In this document: one piece after another, positions 1 through 8,656 of the stretch
Position numbering within the stretch: the first letter of the stretch is position 1
How the letters are laid out: each line of letters starts with the position of its first letter
Assembly (NCBI RefSeq): GCF_000737705.1
Contig: NZ_JPRH01000006.1
Location: 62,001 to 126,000 of the forward strand
Source: Chryseobacterium soli
GTDB lineage: Bacteria > Bacteroidota > Bacteroidia > Flavobacteriales > Weeksellaceae
Direction: 5' to 3'
Length of the DNA stretch: 64,000 bases
Made by a program: the position numbers and the translations under genes
The notes under the pieces: generated by a model
Told to the model about the DNA's origin: nothing
Database searches by the model: none
The model's input: only the letters and a program-made list of their open reading frames with translations

Positions 1-226
1 TATCAGAATCTCATAAAATCATTAAGGATTAATACAAAGCATTTCATTTATAACAGTCTGCTTTTTCTGAATAAATAAACAGTAACCATGAAAACTTTAT
101 TCTACACTCAATGAGCAGTCATGATATGAACAAAAATGCACTCAACCTTTCTACTGTATTATAAAAACGCTTGTAATCAGTATGAAAAAGAATTCAGCTT
201 CCCTGCGATTCTAATGCATAAATGAT

Positions 227-260
227 AACTCCCTTAACAATTGTCAAGGGAGTTTATTTT
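227..260. terminator. Hairpin terminator-like palindrome
   Basis: Perfect 9-bp arms AACTCCCTT (227-235) and AAGGGAGTT (246-254) enclose a loop that is itself nearly palindromic, followed by a short T-rich tail on the plus strand. It lies just past the stop of the orphan minus-strand frame at 259. It may serve either strand. The first 226 bases of the window show no convincing gene. Confidence 0.6.
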
Positions 261-528
261 ATCTGGTCCATTTATGAATATGTTCAATTCCTGTATTTCT
301 TTTCATCAAAGACTGGAACCTTAATTTCAGCAGTATTTTTCTTCCTTCTACAGTTCTCGTAAAAACCAACTCAGACTTTTCCATTAAATCATTCCAGGTT
401 GCATTGAAAAATTCTGCACTTTTTTTGTTCTTAGATTGAAAGGTTTGCCTGGATTTGACAAATTTATGTGAAGATATTAGTATTACATCTAATTTATTTT
501 TTCTCTCAGTTTTGTTGTTGGAATTTCA
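259..528 (-). pseudogene. Orphan C-terminal coding remnant, unidentified
   Basis: On the minus strand a frame is open from a stop at 526-528 down to TAA at 259-261 (about 89 codons) with no early start codon; the only internal ATG lies near the middle. The last ~65 codons read like real protein, with mixed charged and hydrophobic residues and pieces such as EFFNATWNDLMEKSEL and RTVEGRKILLKLRFQSL before the ending HIHKWTR. I do not recognise the family. The upstream part overlaps the acyltransferase remnant in another frame, so this is most likely the 3' stub of a gene whose front was lost. It could also be chance. Confidence 0.35.
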
Positions 529-1608
529 AAATATTTATAAATTAAAATTGATAATATTATAGTTAAGAACCAGTACAAAAAGTATTTAATAATTATCAAT
601 AAATAGGAATTAATATCTTCGATCTGAACATTGTTTAAAATCCATTTTTTAACAATAGATAAATTTATCAAATACATAGAGTATGAAATTAAAGAGATAT
701 AAGTTACAATCTTATGTATAAAGGCATTTTTTGTTTTTTTAAAATCACTCAAATATGGGATTAAAAATAAAGTTCCAATAGCATTAATTGAAAAAGAAAA
801 CACACAAAGATAGATAGTACCAAAGTTATTAAAAGAGATGAATTTCGGGAATACTAAAATTACAAAACCAATTAAAAAAAGACTTCTTTTGTATTTTAAC
901 CAGTTTGATTTATAGTAATATGCAAAATAAGCACCTACAACCCCATACATTAAGCTATCTAGTCTTGTAAAAACTTGTTTACGGAATATCAAATCCCAAT
1001 CACTTATATCATTAATTGTCACAGTTAAAAATCTGTAAAATCTAAAAACTGTTACAGCAATAATGATAAGAGAAGCAGTCATAATCAAAGTTTGTTTTTT
1101 TGATGATTTTAGAGTAACCGAAATAAATAATATAATTAATGGGGTTTAATAAATAAAACCATTCCTCAACACTTAAGCTCCAAGCTTCTGGAAAAAAACC
1201 GGGATGAGGTGTAAATAAATTTTGCGAAAAGACAAAATATCTAGCAATACTTCTGATACCATCAAAGTCTTTGTCAAATGATACACTTAAAATACATAGA
1301 ATAATAAGAATTAGAAAATAATTTGGAAGTGTTCTGAACCATCTTCTTTTCCAAAAATTCAATATTAATTTAAAAGAAATATCTTTATTTTCAATCTCTT
1401 TAATCAAAATACCACCTATTAAAAATACACTTAACACGAAAAATACACTTACTCCATCGAATATAAAATAATCGATAATATTTGAAATTTTAGTTGGCAA
1501 AAGATAATTACCGTGTCCAATGACTACAAATAAAATAGCCAAACATCTTAAAATATCAAGTCCAAAAACTCTATCTTGTTTTATATTTATACTTAAAACT
1601 TTCATCAT
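489..1608 (-). pseudogene. Acyltransferase-3 (OafA/YrhL-type) gene, frameshifted
   Basis: Two overlapping minus-strand frames make one acyltransferase-3 membrane protein, a family that O-acetylates surface glycans. The first part (1608 to about 1145) has the family signature GLDILRCLAILFVVIGHG, with the Arg-x-His region, and WSLSVEEWFYLL. The second part supplies the remaining transmembrane segments and a natural C-terminus. The frames meet at a GGGG run (1141-1144). Removing one G gives a smooth join (FYLLNPLIILFISV), for about 375 residues, the usual family length. As written, the product stops soon after the EEWFYLL motif with a nonsense tail. It is a true frameshift, a slippage site or an assembly error. 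It neighbours the decayed IS copy. Confidence 0.8.
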
Positions 1609-1658
1609 TCTTTGTGTTTAATTTGTTAAAATCCGGCTAATTTACTACAAATTATTAA

Positions 1659-1674
1659 GAGCCTGTTTAAATTT
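1659..1674 (+). repeat. Possible left terminal repeat of decayed IS
   Basis: GAGCCTGTTTAAATTT stands 57 bases before the transposase remnant. It resembles the GAGnCTGTTTAAA-type ends I associate with small IS elements. No matching right end (AAATTTAAACAGGCTC) was seen between 2140 and 2230, so the right end seems lost. Confidence 0.4.
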
Positions 1675-1730
1675 AGCTGGAAAATTTTGTTAAGCGGATT
1701 TCAAAGGTTGGATATTTGAAAAAAAAAATA

Positions 1731-2140
1731 ATGCAATACCCAAGTGGTTTGAATGAAAACCAGTGGAAAAATATGAAGCTAAAAGAGAGAAAAAGAAAAT
1801 ATCCTCTTATACTGATTTGAAATGCCTTAATATATCTGATAAAAACGGGCTGTTAGTGTCTTATGTTTCCTAAATATTTTCCAAAATGGCAATTGGTTTA
1901 TTACTATTATATCCGCTGGATAGAGGCAGGCTATTTCGACTTAGTTATAGAAAAACTATGCATGAAAGTTCGTGTGAAAAAGGGTTAGTGAGCTGAAGCC
2001 TCTTTAGGGATAATGAATAGCCAGAGTGTTCGCTGGGGCAATAATAGAAGACTTCATGGAATAGATGAAAATAAATAGAATAAAATGACATGTGGTGGTC
2101 GATAAGAAAGAATTTCAGTGTTGACAAGGATGTTATTGAA
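1731..2140 (+). pseudogene. Decayed IS5-family transposase
   Basis: Reading straight through in one plus-strand frame from ATG 1731 gives the N-terminal half of an IS5-type DDE transposase interrupted by at least six in-frame stops. Recognisable pieces in order are YPSGLNENQW, KRKYPLI, ALIYLIKTGC, FPKYFPKWQLVYYYYIRW, LGIMNSQSVR (around the first catalytic Asp, here Asn) and a weak trace of the KGRKRH segment. No compensating frameshift is needed, so decay was by substitution. The part after about 2140 is not recognisable. This fills most of the 600-bp gap between 1609 and 2226. Confidence 0.8.
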
Positions 2141-2226
2141 TATTTCCAAGAAATGTTTCATTTGCATTGTTATCAAATGATTCACAAGCACAAAACAATC
2201 TTATACTATACTTTAGATTTCAGGAG

Positions 2227-2922
2227 TTAATATACTATGGTTTTTAAAGCCAGTACATACTTATCGATATACATTTGTTTTTCTTTCAGCTTATACTGCT
2301 GAATATATCTTGGATGTTCCAGAATAGTCATTCTTTCAAAAAGCTTTGCTTCTTTATTCAGTTTAGAGATAAAATCTGCATTCTTTTTTCCGAGAACAAA
2401 GACCTCTGAGGTATCGAGATTCAAGCTGATGTGTTTCTTTAAAGAATCGATCATAAAATCTTTTACCGCTTCAAACAGCTTTTTATCATCATAATAATTC
2501 GCATTGACATCACCATTTCTGGTTTTTCTTACAATAGCCAGCGGAAACGGTGAATTGATATAACAGTCATTGTAAAACTCATCTGCATCACCATATTCTG
2601 CAATCATATCATACATAAAAACGGAAGAAATTTCGTGAGTATAGGCAGATTTCATGGGAATTCCACAAACGCTTTCTAAGCGTTTTGTATCGGTAAACGG
2701 AACGCCTGTAACTCCTGCTCCATGACGGCTGGGATTAATTCCAATGATGAATTTTCTTTGGTTGGAATCGTTATAATATTTTTGATAAAACTTCTGCATG
2801 ACCTCCATTGTTTCCGGATTATTCATGTAGGGATTTAATATCTGAAAACCTTCAGGAAGATCCCCTGCATATTCCAGATTTTTGTTAAACTGAACAACCT
2901 GATCAGCAAAAGTTTTATTCAT
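2227..2922 (-). CDS. SMUG2-like uracil-DNA glycosylase family protein
   Basis: A 231-residue protein resembling the SMUG2/DUF4918 branch of the uracil-DNA glycosylase superfamily, which removes deaminated bases from DNA. Evidence is the first catalytic-loop motif GINPSRHGAGVTGVPFTD (around residues 61-78), comparable to GxNPGPxxxxxxGVPF of SMUG1, and a second loop HPRYIQQYK near residue 203, comparable to the SMUG HPSPRN loop. There is no signal peptide, so it is cytosolic. ATG 2922 lies two bases past the stop of the DUF4241 gene, so the two are probably cotranscribed. Substrate range cannot be read from sequence. Confidence 0.7.
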   Translation of the reverse strand: MNKTFADQVVQFNKNLEYAGDLPEGFQILNPYMNNPETMEVMQKFYQKYYNDSNQRKFIIGINPSRHGAGVTGVPFTDTKRLESVCGIPMKSAYTHEISSVFMYDMIAEYGDADEFYNDCYINSPFPLAIVRKTRNGDVNANYYDDKKLFEAVKDFMIDSLKKHISLNLDTSEVFVLGKKNADFISKLNKEAKLFERMTILEHPRYIQQYKLKEKQMYIDKYVLALKTIVY

Positions 2923-2924
2923 AC

Positions 2925-3710
2925 CTAGTCTTTAAGAAAAACGAAATTTTCAGGTTCATTGTTATCGTCTTCTTCATCCTCTTCATATTCCTCCTCATCG
3001 TCATCAGACAATGCCAGTTCAATATCAATAAACTGAATATACAATCCGCAGATCTGATCTTGTGCATCGTAAGCAAAATATACCGGATAAGCACCATCAC
3101 CAAAACCACTCGCAAAAATTGGTATGTGATAAGACGTATTTGGAATTGTCCAGTTGATCCAGTCTCCCAGCTCTCTTTGATTGTCAGGGTGATCTTTATA
3201 GCTCTGTGCAAAAAGACCCGCAAAATAATCATCGTAGATATTATCCGCATTGGTTTCTGTAAGGAATTTATCATAGGCAGGAAGTACAGCCACATCCGTA
3301 ATACAGGCTAATCCTGCATCTACTGCAAATCCAAAGTAATCACCTTCTCCCACATCTTCAATGTCTTCGTTACCCAGGAGTGCTTCGCGATAAATAACGG
3401 GATTTTCATCGGTAAACTTTACTTTGGCAACGGCATACCTGTCTCCCCATTCTTCTGATTTTACCACAGCAATCTTTACTGGAAAATCTCCTTTCGGAGT
3501 TTCAATGAAATAAGGTTTTTCTCCTGCATTCAAATAGACCAGCGGATCTCTTACAATTACTTTTCCGGAAGGCAGAGAAACATTTCCGATTTCCATCACT
3601 TCCATTTTTTGATCAAGGATCTCCTCAGAGGTAAAATAGGATTCTAAATCTGTGGGGCATACCATAACATCTTTTACCTCTTCCCACTTTTGCATCCAAC
3701 TTTCGTTCAT
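2925..3710 (-). CDS. DUF4241 domain protein
   Basis: 261 residues. The C-terminal half carries the DUF4241 pattern: YFAGLFAQSYKDHPDN, then W(I)NW, then FASGFGDGAYPVYFAYD followed by an acidic strand (IQFIDIEL). The C-terminal tail is very acidic (residues about 237-252, nearly all D/E). DUF4241 proteins are often found among immunity genes of bacterial toxin systems, but no toxin gene is visible here. No signal peptide. It probably heads a two-gene unit with the glycosylase. Function is not known. Confidence 0.75.
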   Translation of the reverse strand: MNESWMQKWEEVKDVMVCPTDLESYFTSEEILDQKMEVMEIGNVSLPSGKVIVRDPLVYLNAGEKPYFIETPKGDFPVKIAVVKSEEWGDRYAVAKVKFTDENPVIYREALLGNEDIEDVGEGDYFGFAVDAGLACITDVAVLPAYDKFLTETNADNIYDDYFAGLFAQSYKDHPDNQRELGDWINWTIPNTSYHIPIFASGFGDGAYPVYFAYDAQDQICGLYIQFIDIELALSDDDEEEYEEDEEDDNNEPENFVFLKD

Positions 3711-3760
3711 TGTTTTTTATTTTATAATTTGATGAATTAAGAGTTAAAAATACTGATTAT

Positions 3761-4293
3761 TTAATCTAAATCAAATTCATCTTCGTCTTTTAAGCCTTTA
3801 ATGAAAGTTTCAAAATTTTTGGCCAGAAAGGTTTTCTTATAATCATCTTCCTGATCTACGTGTACAACTTCAGGTTCGCCTTCTTTTCCACATTTGGAAT
3901 AGTCCAGCATCACCATGTCATGTCCTGCGGAAGGGCAATCGGCAATATATACTCCAGTGTCCGGATATCCCCATTCATCCATCATAAACCGACTTCCCAA
4001 TTCGCCGCAAAGAGAATATGTTTTTTCACGCCCAATTCCCATAATCCCTGTGATAGCGATGTGATCATCTGCCCAGGAAGTACTTTCAGCAGTAGGAAAA
4101 CAGGATTTGTTTACTAAGCCACCGTTTTGATACCTCATCAAATATAAGAAGCAGGAAGCTTATACCCAAGTTCACTTTCCACTGATGCAATCATTTCATC
4201 ATTGGGGTAATCTTCAATATAATCTCTTACTGAATAGCTGCTTTCATTCCAGAAATTGGTGAAATCGAAGTCTTTAAAAAATTGTAATTCCAT
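3761..4293 (-). pseudogene. SMI1/KNR4 (SUKH) family immunity-like gene, frameshifted
   Basis: Two frames form one SUKH-family protein. The first runs from ATG 4293 (MELQFFKDFDFTNFW, with ELGYKLPASYI) to a TGA at 4138-4140. The second continues with MRYQNGGLVNKSCFPT and a typical SUKH C-terminus. Adding one base to the AAA run at 4140-4142 joins them as LPASYI-L-MRYQNGG, the expected core motif (usually LPxSY...NGG). Total about 175 residues, normal for the family. SUKH proteins are immunity or regulatory proteins of polymorphic toxin systems. A longer start at 4350 is possible but adds residues the family lacks. It lies ahead of the DUF4241 gene in the same direction. Confidence 0.8.
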
Positions 4294-4399
4294 ATTTTTT
4301 GTAAATAAATGAGATTCTGATATTAGTATTCCTGTAAAAGTACTTATCATTTTTAAGAAAAGCCTTTATTCAACTAAGATTTTATCAGGGACAACAAAA

Positions 4400-4427
4400 A
4401 TCCCTTCCAGTAAAAACCAAAAGGGAT
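4400..4427 (-). terminator. Terminator of the paa cluster
   Basis: Arms ATCCCTT (4400-4406) and AAGGGAT (4421-4427), followed in the minus direction by a T run (plus-strand AAAAA at 4395-4399). It sits 25 bp past the paaZ stop codon, at the 3' end of the long minus-strand cluster. Confidence 0.65.
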
Positions 4428-4451
4428 AATCAATTTATATTTTATTCTGAA

Positions 4452-6947
4452 TTAAATCAATCCAAACTGCTCAAAATGATGGGTGAAATGCTTACTGTGC
4501 ATTAATTCCCACATTTCTTTATTTAATTTTCCGAAAACAAAATTCATATGCTCTGCCTGTGGATTTTCTTTATAATACACTGAGAATTTTTTCAAATTAT
4601 CTATGAAAGACTGTTTGGCAGCTTCAAGATTTTTATGTCTTAATTCTAATAATTTTTCATCTTCCGCCAGGAAAGGAGCCGGGAAATCTTTAGGCATTTT
4701 TCTGTGATTGTAAAGGGAATCCTGCCATTTTTCAAGCTGTTCTTCCGGAGTGTAGCATTTGTCTGCTTCAGGTTCACCTAAACTTACCAAAACACCATGT
4801 TCCAAATGCTCAATCATTTGCTGAGGAGACATTTTGCCCCATTTTGCCTGAGTATGATCTGTTAAACCGTTCAGGATTTTCTCAACAGCTTTTACTTTCA
4901 AATCGATAAATGGTGATTTCTTCGCCACCAATGTTAAGATCGTAGCTACACAAACCACTTCTTCACGCTGATTAACCACCTCAACGAGCCATTTTACGAC
5001 TCCTGAAGGTATATTTCTACCTTTTACACCACGGTTTACCTTTTCTTTTGCCGTTAAGTATACTGTAATCGTGTCTCCTGCATATACAGGTTTAAAGAAA
5101 TTACAGTTTTCTAGTCCATAGTTGGCAATAACAGGACCTTTTTTACCGGAAACAAATAATCCAGCTGCCGCTGAAAGGATGAAATATCCGTGTGCTACGG
5201 TTTTATCAAAAATAGTTCCTGTTAAACTTGTTGCATCTGTGTGGGCATAGAAATGATCCCATGAAACATTGGAGAAGTTAACGATATCTGCATCGGTAAC
5301 TGTTCTTCCTGCAGTCTCTAATGAATCTCCGACTTCAACGTCTTCAAAATATTTTTGGAAAGGATGTTTGTCTGCGAATTTTTTCTCTGCTCCCTGCTGA
5401 TAAATTTTAGTGATCGCCGTCAGAACATCCGGTGATCCCTGAATCGCTGTTTTTTGAAGGAAGAAATGTAAGCCGTTCAATCCGCCCATTTCTTCTCCAC
5501 CTCCTGCTCTACCAGGTCCTCCGTGCATTAAGGTAGGAAGCGGCGAACCGTGTCCTGTGCTTTCTTTTGCGTTATCTCTATTCAACACAAAGATCCTTCC
5601 GTGCTGGGAAGCCATTTTCCATGACGTTTCAGCGATAAAATGGTCATCATGAGAAATGATAGAACCTACTAAACTTCCTTTTCCTCTTTTTGCCAGAGCA
5701 GCTGCTTCTTCAGCATCTTTATAAGGCATCAGGGTAGAAACGGGTCCGAAAGCCTCAACATCGTGAGAGATATTTTTTTCAAAAGGTTTGTCATTCAGGA
5801 ATAATTTCGGACTCATAAATGCTCCATTTTCATAATCAGCATCTACCAATTCGTGTTTTCCGTCGTATACAAGCTCTGTTTCGGTTTTTAAAATATTAAC
5901 TTTTCTAAGAACTTCATCGTATTGCTGTTTTCCTACTAAAGATCCCATTCTGGTTTCTCTGCTTAGGGGATTTCCTATTTTGGTTTGATCCAATGCTTTG
6001 GATAAGGCATTCTGAACGTCACCTATCAAATGTTCAGGAACGATAATTCTTCTGATCGCTGTACATTTCTGACCGGCTTTGGTCGTCATTTCCGTACGAA
6101 CTTCTTTGATGAAAAGATCAAATTCCGGGGTTCCCGGTTTAGCATCTAATCCAAGGATTGAGCAGTTCAAGGAGTCTGCTTCCATATTGAAACGCACAGA
6201 ATTTCCAGACACTGAAGGTAAAGATTTCAATTTTCTCCCTGTTGTTGCAGAACCTGTGAACAATACAGAATCTCCATCCTGTACGTAATCCAGAATATTT
6301 CCGGGTTCACCGCAAACCAGTTGAAGGGCCCCTTCAGGAAGGACTCCACTTTCAATCATATCCTGAAAAACAGCATTGGTTAAATAGGAACCGTAAGGAG
6401 ATGGTTTTACAATACTTGGAACTCCTGCCAATAATGAAGTTGACAGTTTCTCCAGCATTCCCCAAACCGGAAAGTTATAGGCATTGATCTGTACAGAAAC
6501 TCCTTCACTAGGGGTTAAAATATGGGTTCCCAGAAATGTTCCGTTGGCAGAAATCTTCTGAGTTTCGCCATCTACCCAAAACGGAGTATTCGGAAGCATT
6601 CTTTTTGCCAATCCGGAATAGGTGAAAAAGGTACCGAAACCTCCTTCAATATCTACCCATGAGTCTGCATGCGTAGCTCCTGTTTTATATGATAGTTCGT
6701 AATATTTTTTCTTTCTTTCTAAAAGATACAGCGCTACTTTTTTCAACATTTCTCCACGATCGTAGAACGTCATAGAAGAAAGGTTCTTGTACCCTACTGT
6801 TCTTCCATAATCAAGAGCCTGTTCAAAATTAAGGCCTTCTGTATCTGAAACAGCAACCTGCTCTCCCGTTACAGCATTGTATAAAGGAATTCCGTTTCCG
6901 GTACCTTCTACCCATTCTCCGTAGATATAGTTTTTTAATTTTTCCAT
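4452..6947 (-). CDS. paaZ: Bifunctional ring-opening enzyme PaaZ with extra C-terminal DUF1569-like domain
   Basis: PaaZ hydrolyses oxepin-CoA and oxidises the resulting semialdehyde to 3-oxo-5,6-dehydrosuberyl-CoA in aerobic phenylacetate breakdown. Residues 1-520 are an aldehyde dehydrogenase domain with general base E256 (FNMEADS) and nucleophile C295 ([10 protein letters not shown]). Residues about 530-675 are a MaoC-type hydratase with D564 and H569 ([10 protein letters not shown]). The protein is 831 residues, against about 680 in E. coli. The extra ~150 residues resemble DUF1569/DinB-like proteins: [18 protein letters not shown] near 701-718, and [16 protein letters not shown] then HHFEQFGL at the end. 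This is a three-domain fusion, and the role of the last domain is unknown. It is the last gene of the cluster. Confidence 0.95.
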   Translation of the reverse strand: MEKLKNYIYGEWVEGTGNGIPLYNAVTGEQVAVSDTEGLNFEQALDYGRTVGYKNLSSMTFYDRGEMLKKVALYLLERKKKYYELSYKTGATHADSWVDIEGGFGTFFTYSGLAKRMLPNTPFWVDGETQKISANGTFLGTHILTPSEGVSVQINAYNFPVWGMLEKLSTSLLAGVPSIVKPSPYGSYLTNAVFQDMIESGVLPEGALQLVCGEPGNILDYVQDGDSVLFTGSATTGRKLKSLPSVSGNSVRFNMEADSLNCSILGLDAKPGTPEFDLFIKEVRTEMTTKAGQKCTAIRRIIVPEHLIGDVQNALSKALDQTKIGNPLSRETRMGSLVGKQQYDEVLRKVNILKTETELVYDGKHELVDADYENGAFMSPKLFLNDKPFEKNISHDVEAFGPVSTLMPYKDAEEAAALAKRGKGSLVGSIISHDDHFIAETSWKMASQHGRIFVLNRDNAKESTGHGSPLPTLMHGGPGRAGGGEEMGGLNGLHFFLQKTAIQGSPDVLTAITKIYQQGAEKKFADKHPFQKYFEDVEVGDSLETAGRTVTDADIVNFSNVSWDHFYAHTDATSLTGTIFDKTVAHGYFILSAAAGLFVSGKKGPVIANYGLENCNFFKPVYAGDTITVYLTAKEKVNRGVKGRNIPSGVVKWLVEVVNQREEVVCVATILTLVAKKSPFIDLKVKAVEKILNGLTDHTQAKWGKMSPQQMIEHLEHGVLVSLGEPEADKCYTPEEQLEKWQDSLYNHRKMPKDFPAPFLAEDEKLLELRHKNLEAAKQSFIDNLKKFSVYYKENPQAEHMNFVFGKLNKEMWELMHSKHFTHHFEQFGLI

Positions 6948-7070
6948 AAAATATTTAATTTAACAATGTGTCCATTTAACAGTTTGGCAGTGAGTTGCTC
7001 CTATAAACTTGGCATGCAAGCACATAATGATTAGATTTTCACATTGATATATTGTTACATTTATTTATTT

Positions 7071-7898
7071 TTATTTCGGTTCTTTGTAAGGAAACATTTT
7101 CACCAGTCCTTCATACAGACTTCTGTGAAGAATCGTTGCATGGTTATCACCTTCCATCATTTTATATTCTACCGTCCAGTTTTTCTTGTTTGAATTTTTA
7201 AGAATATCATAGATGGATTCTGCATCTTTTACCATCACAGGATGTTCCCCTTTTCCTACAGAAACATACACAAACTTTTTCATGTCGGGACTTTTAGAAA
7301 GCAGTTGTTTTGCCTGTTTGATCAGACTTTGATCATCCCACCACAAACTCGGACTTATGATAAAATAATTATTGAACATTTCAGGCTTTTTCAATAGAAT
7401 TTCCGTTGCCAGAAGTCCACCTAAAGACTGTCCGAATATATAGGTATCTGTTGTTTTGTAATGACTTTCTACATAAGGTTTCAACTCTTTCTCAAGAAAA
7501 CTGATAAACCGATCAGAATGTCCTGTAGTAGGATAATCCTTTTGTAAATCTTTTAAATCTGTATGGTAGGTAAAATCTCTCTTACGGTCTACATTAGCTA
7601 TTCCCACAACAATTGTCTCCGGCATAGCATACATTTGATTAAAGAACTGAACGAGTCCTGAAACATGGATAAAATCTTCATTCATGCTTCCATCCAGAAG
7701 ATAGATTACGGGATATGATTTAGCTTTATCAAAACCCAAAGGAAGATAGATATTTAAAGTTCTCTCTTCTTTTAAGATGGCAGATTTTAAGGTGACTGTC
7801 TCTCCAATGGTAAGTGGTTTTACAATTTCATTCTGGGCTAACACCATAGACTGAAATGCAAACAGAATACTGCAGAAAATTAGAAGTTTTTTTAACAT
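7071..7898 (-). CDS. Secreted esterase, EstD/IroE-like alpha/beta hydrolase
   Basis: 275 residues with an N-terminal signal peptide (cleavage near VLAQ, residue 22). The fold is that of the putative esterase family (PF00756; esterase D, IroE and BesA relatives). The nucleophile elbow is GQSLGG, an acidic region lies around SVGKGEHPV, and the catalytic His is in GDNHATILH near the C-terminus. It is likely periplasmic and acts on an ester or siderophore-type substrate. It lies between paaY and paaZ in the same direction (21 bp after paaY) and is not a usual paa gene; a link to phenylacetate is inference only. Confidence 0.75.
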   Translation of the reverse strand: MLKKLLIFCSILFAFQSMVLAQNEIVKPLTIGETVTLKSAILKEERTLNIYLPLGFDKAKSYPVIYLLDGSMNEDFIHVSGLVQFFNQMYAMPETIVVGIANVDRKRDFTYHTDLKDLQKDYPTTGHSDRFISFLEKELKPYVESHYKTTDTYIFGQSLGGLLATEILLKKPEMFNNYFIISPSLWWDDQSLIKQAKQLLSKSPDMKKFVYVSVGKGEHPVMVKDAESIYDILKNSNKKNWTVEYKMMEGDNHATILHRSLYEGLVKMFPYKEPK

Positions 7899-7919
7899 AT
7901 TAAATTTTGTAAGGTGGGG

Positions 7920-8513
7920 TTATTTCACATCATCCCAAATACTGTAATCAACAATTTTCGTAGGAATCTGTTCGACATATTCTGAAAACGGCTCGCACGG
8001 AAGAATGGCATCCTTCCCTTCTCTCGCCAATTCCTGATACAGTTTTGTACCTTGTGTTTTCCAATGAATCATATCATCAGAAACATCCCTGATAATTTTT
8101 GCCGGACTTCCGACAATTAATTTTCTTGGACCACATGTAAAATTGGCCGGAACAAAAGCCAATGCTCCGATGATGCATTCGTCACCGATCACCGCTTTAT
8201 CCATAACCACAGCATTCATTCCTACCAGACAATTCTTCCCGATATGTCCAGAATGGATAATGGCACCATGTCCAATGTGTGCTGATTCTTCTAAAATAGT
8301 TTCAATATTGGGGAAAACGTGAAGTGTACAATTTTCCTGCACATTGGCTCCGTCTTTTATAATAATTTTACCCCAGTCGCCACGGATGACCGCATTGGGA
8401 CCAATATATACTTCTTCACCTATTTCTACATTTCCAATGATTACGGCCTGCGGATGAATATAGGCCGATGGTTTTATGATAGGGCGAATCCCGTGATATG
8501 AGTAGATGTTCAT
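7920..8513 (-). CDS. paaY: PaaY, gamma-carbonic-anhydrase-like hexapeptide protein / thioesterase
   Basis: 197 residues of left-handed beta-helix repeats (IIGNVEIGEEVYIGPNAVIRGDWGKIIIKDGANVQENC). His residues in HVFPN and HIGHGAIIHSGHIG match the metal site of gamma-carbonic-anhydrase-like proteins. PaaY of the phenylacetate pathway is a thioesterase that hydrolyses ring-hydroxylated or stalled CoA thioesters and so relieves CoA trapping. The C-terminus (LPCEPFSEYVEQIP) resembles PaaY rather than general YrdA proteins. It is cytosolic and lies directly after paaJ. Confidence 0.85.
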   Translation of the reverse strand: MNIYSYHGIRPIIKPSAYIHPQAVIIGNVEIGEEVYIGPNAVIRGDWGKIIIKDGANVQENCTLHVFPNIETILEESAHIGHGAIIHSGHIGKNCLVGMNAVVMDKAVIGDECIIGALAFVPANFTCGPRKLIVGSPAKIIRDVSDDMIHWKTQGTKLYQELAREGKDAILPCEPFSEYVEQIPTKIVDYSIWDDVK

Positions 8514-8520
8514 GAAATTT

Positions 8521-8656
8521 TTATTAAAAATTTAATTTAACAATATATCTTAATGAATGTAACAGTGTATCAATCTAACAGTTTAACAATATTTAAACGA
8601 TTGAATTTAAATTGGTACATTGATACACTGCTATATTGGTACATTATTGAAAAAAG
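8521..8656. repeat. AT-rich inverted repeat between paaJ and paaY
   Basis: Perfect 12-bp arms CAGTGTATCAAT (8563-8574) and ATTGATACACTG (8619-8630) lie in a 143-bp gap built from loose units of the form AACAATnTA or TAACAGTnTA. Similar gaps follow most genes of this cluster. No coding potential seen. Confidence 0.65.

Noticed and set aside
1945-2127. 60-codon minus-strand frame in the IS remnant
   Set aside because: The plus strand in this stretch matches transposase motifs; the minus frame has no similarity to anything recognised.
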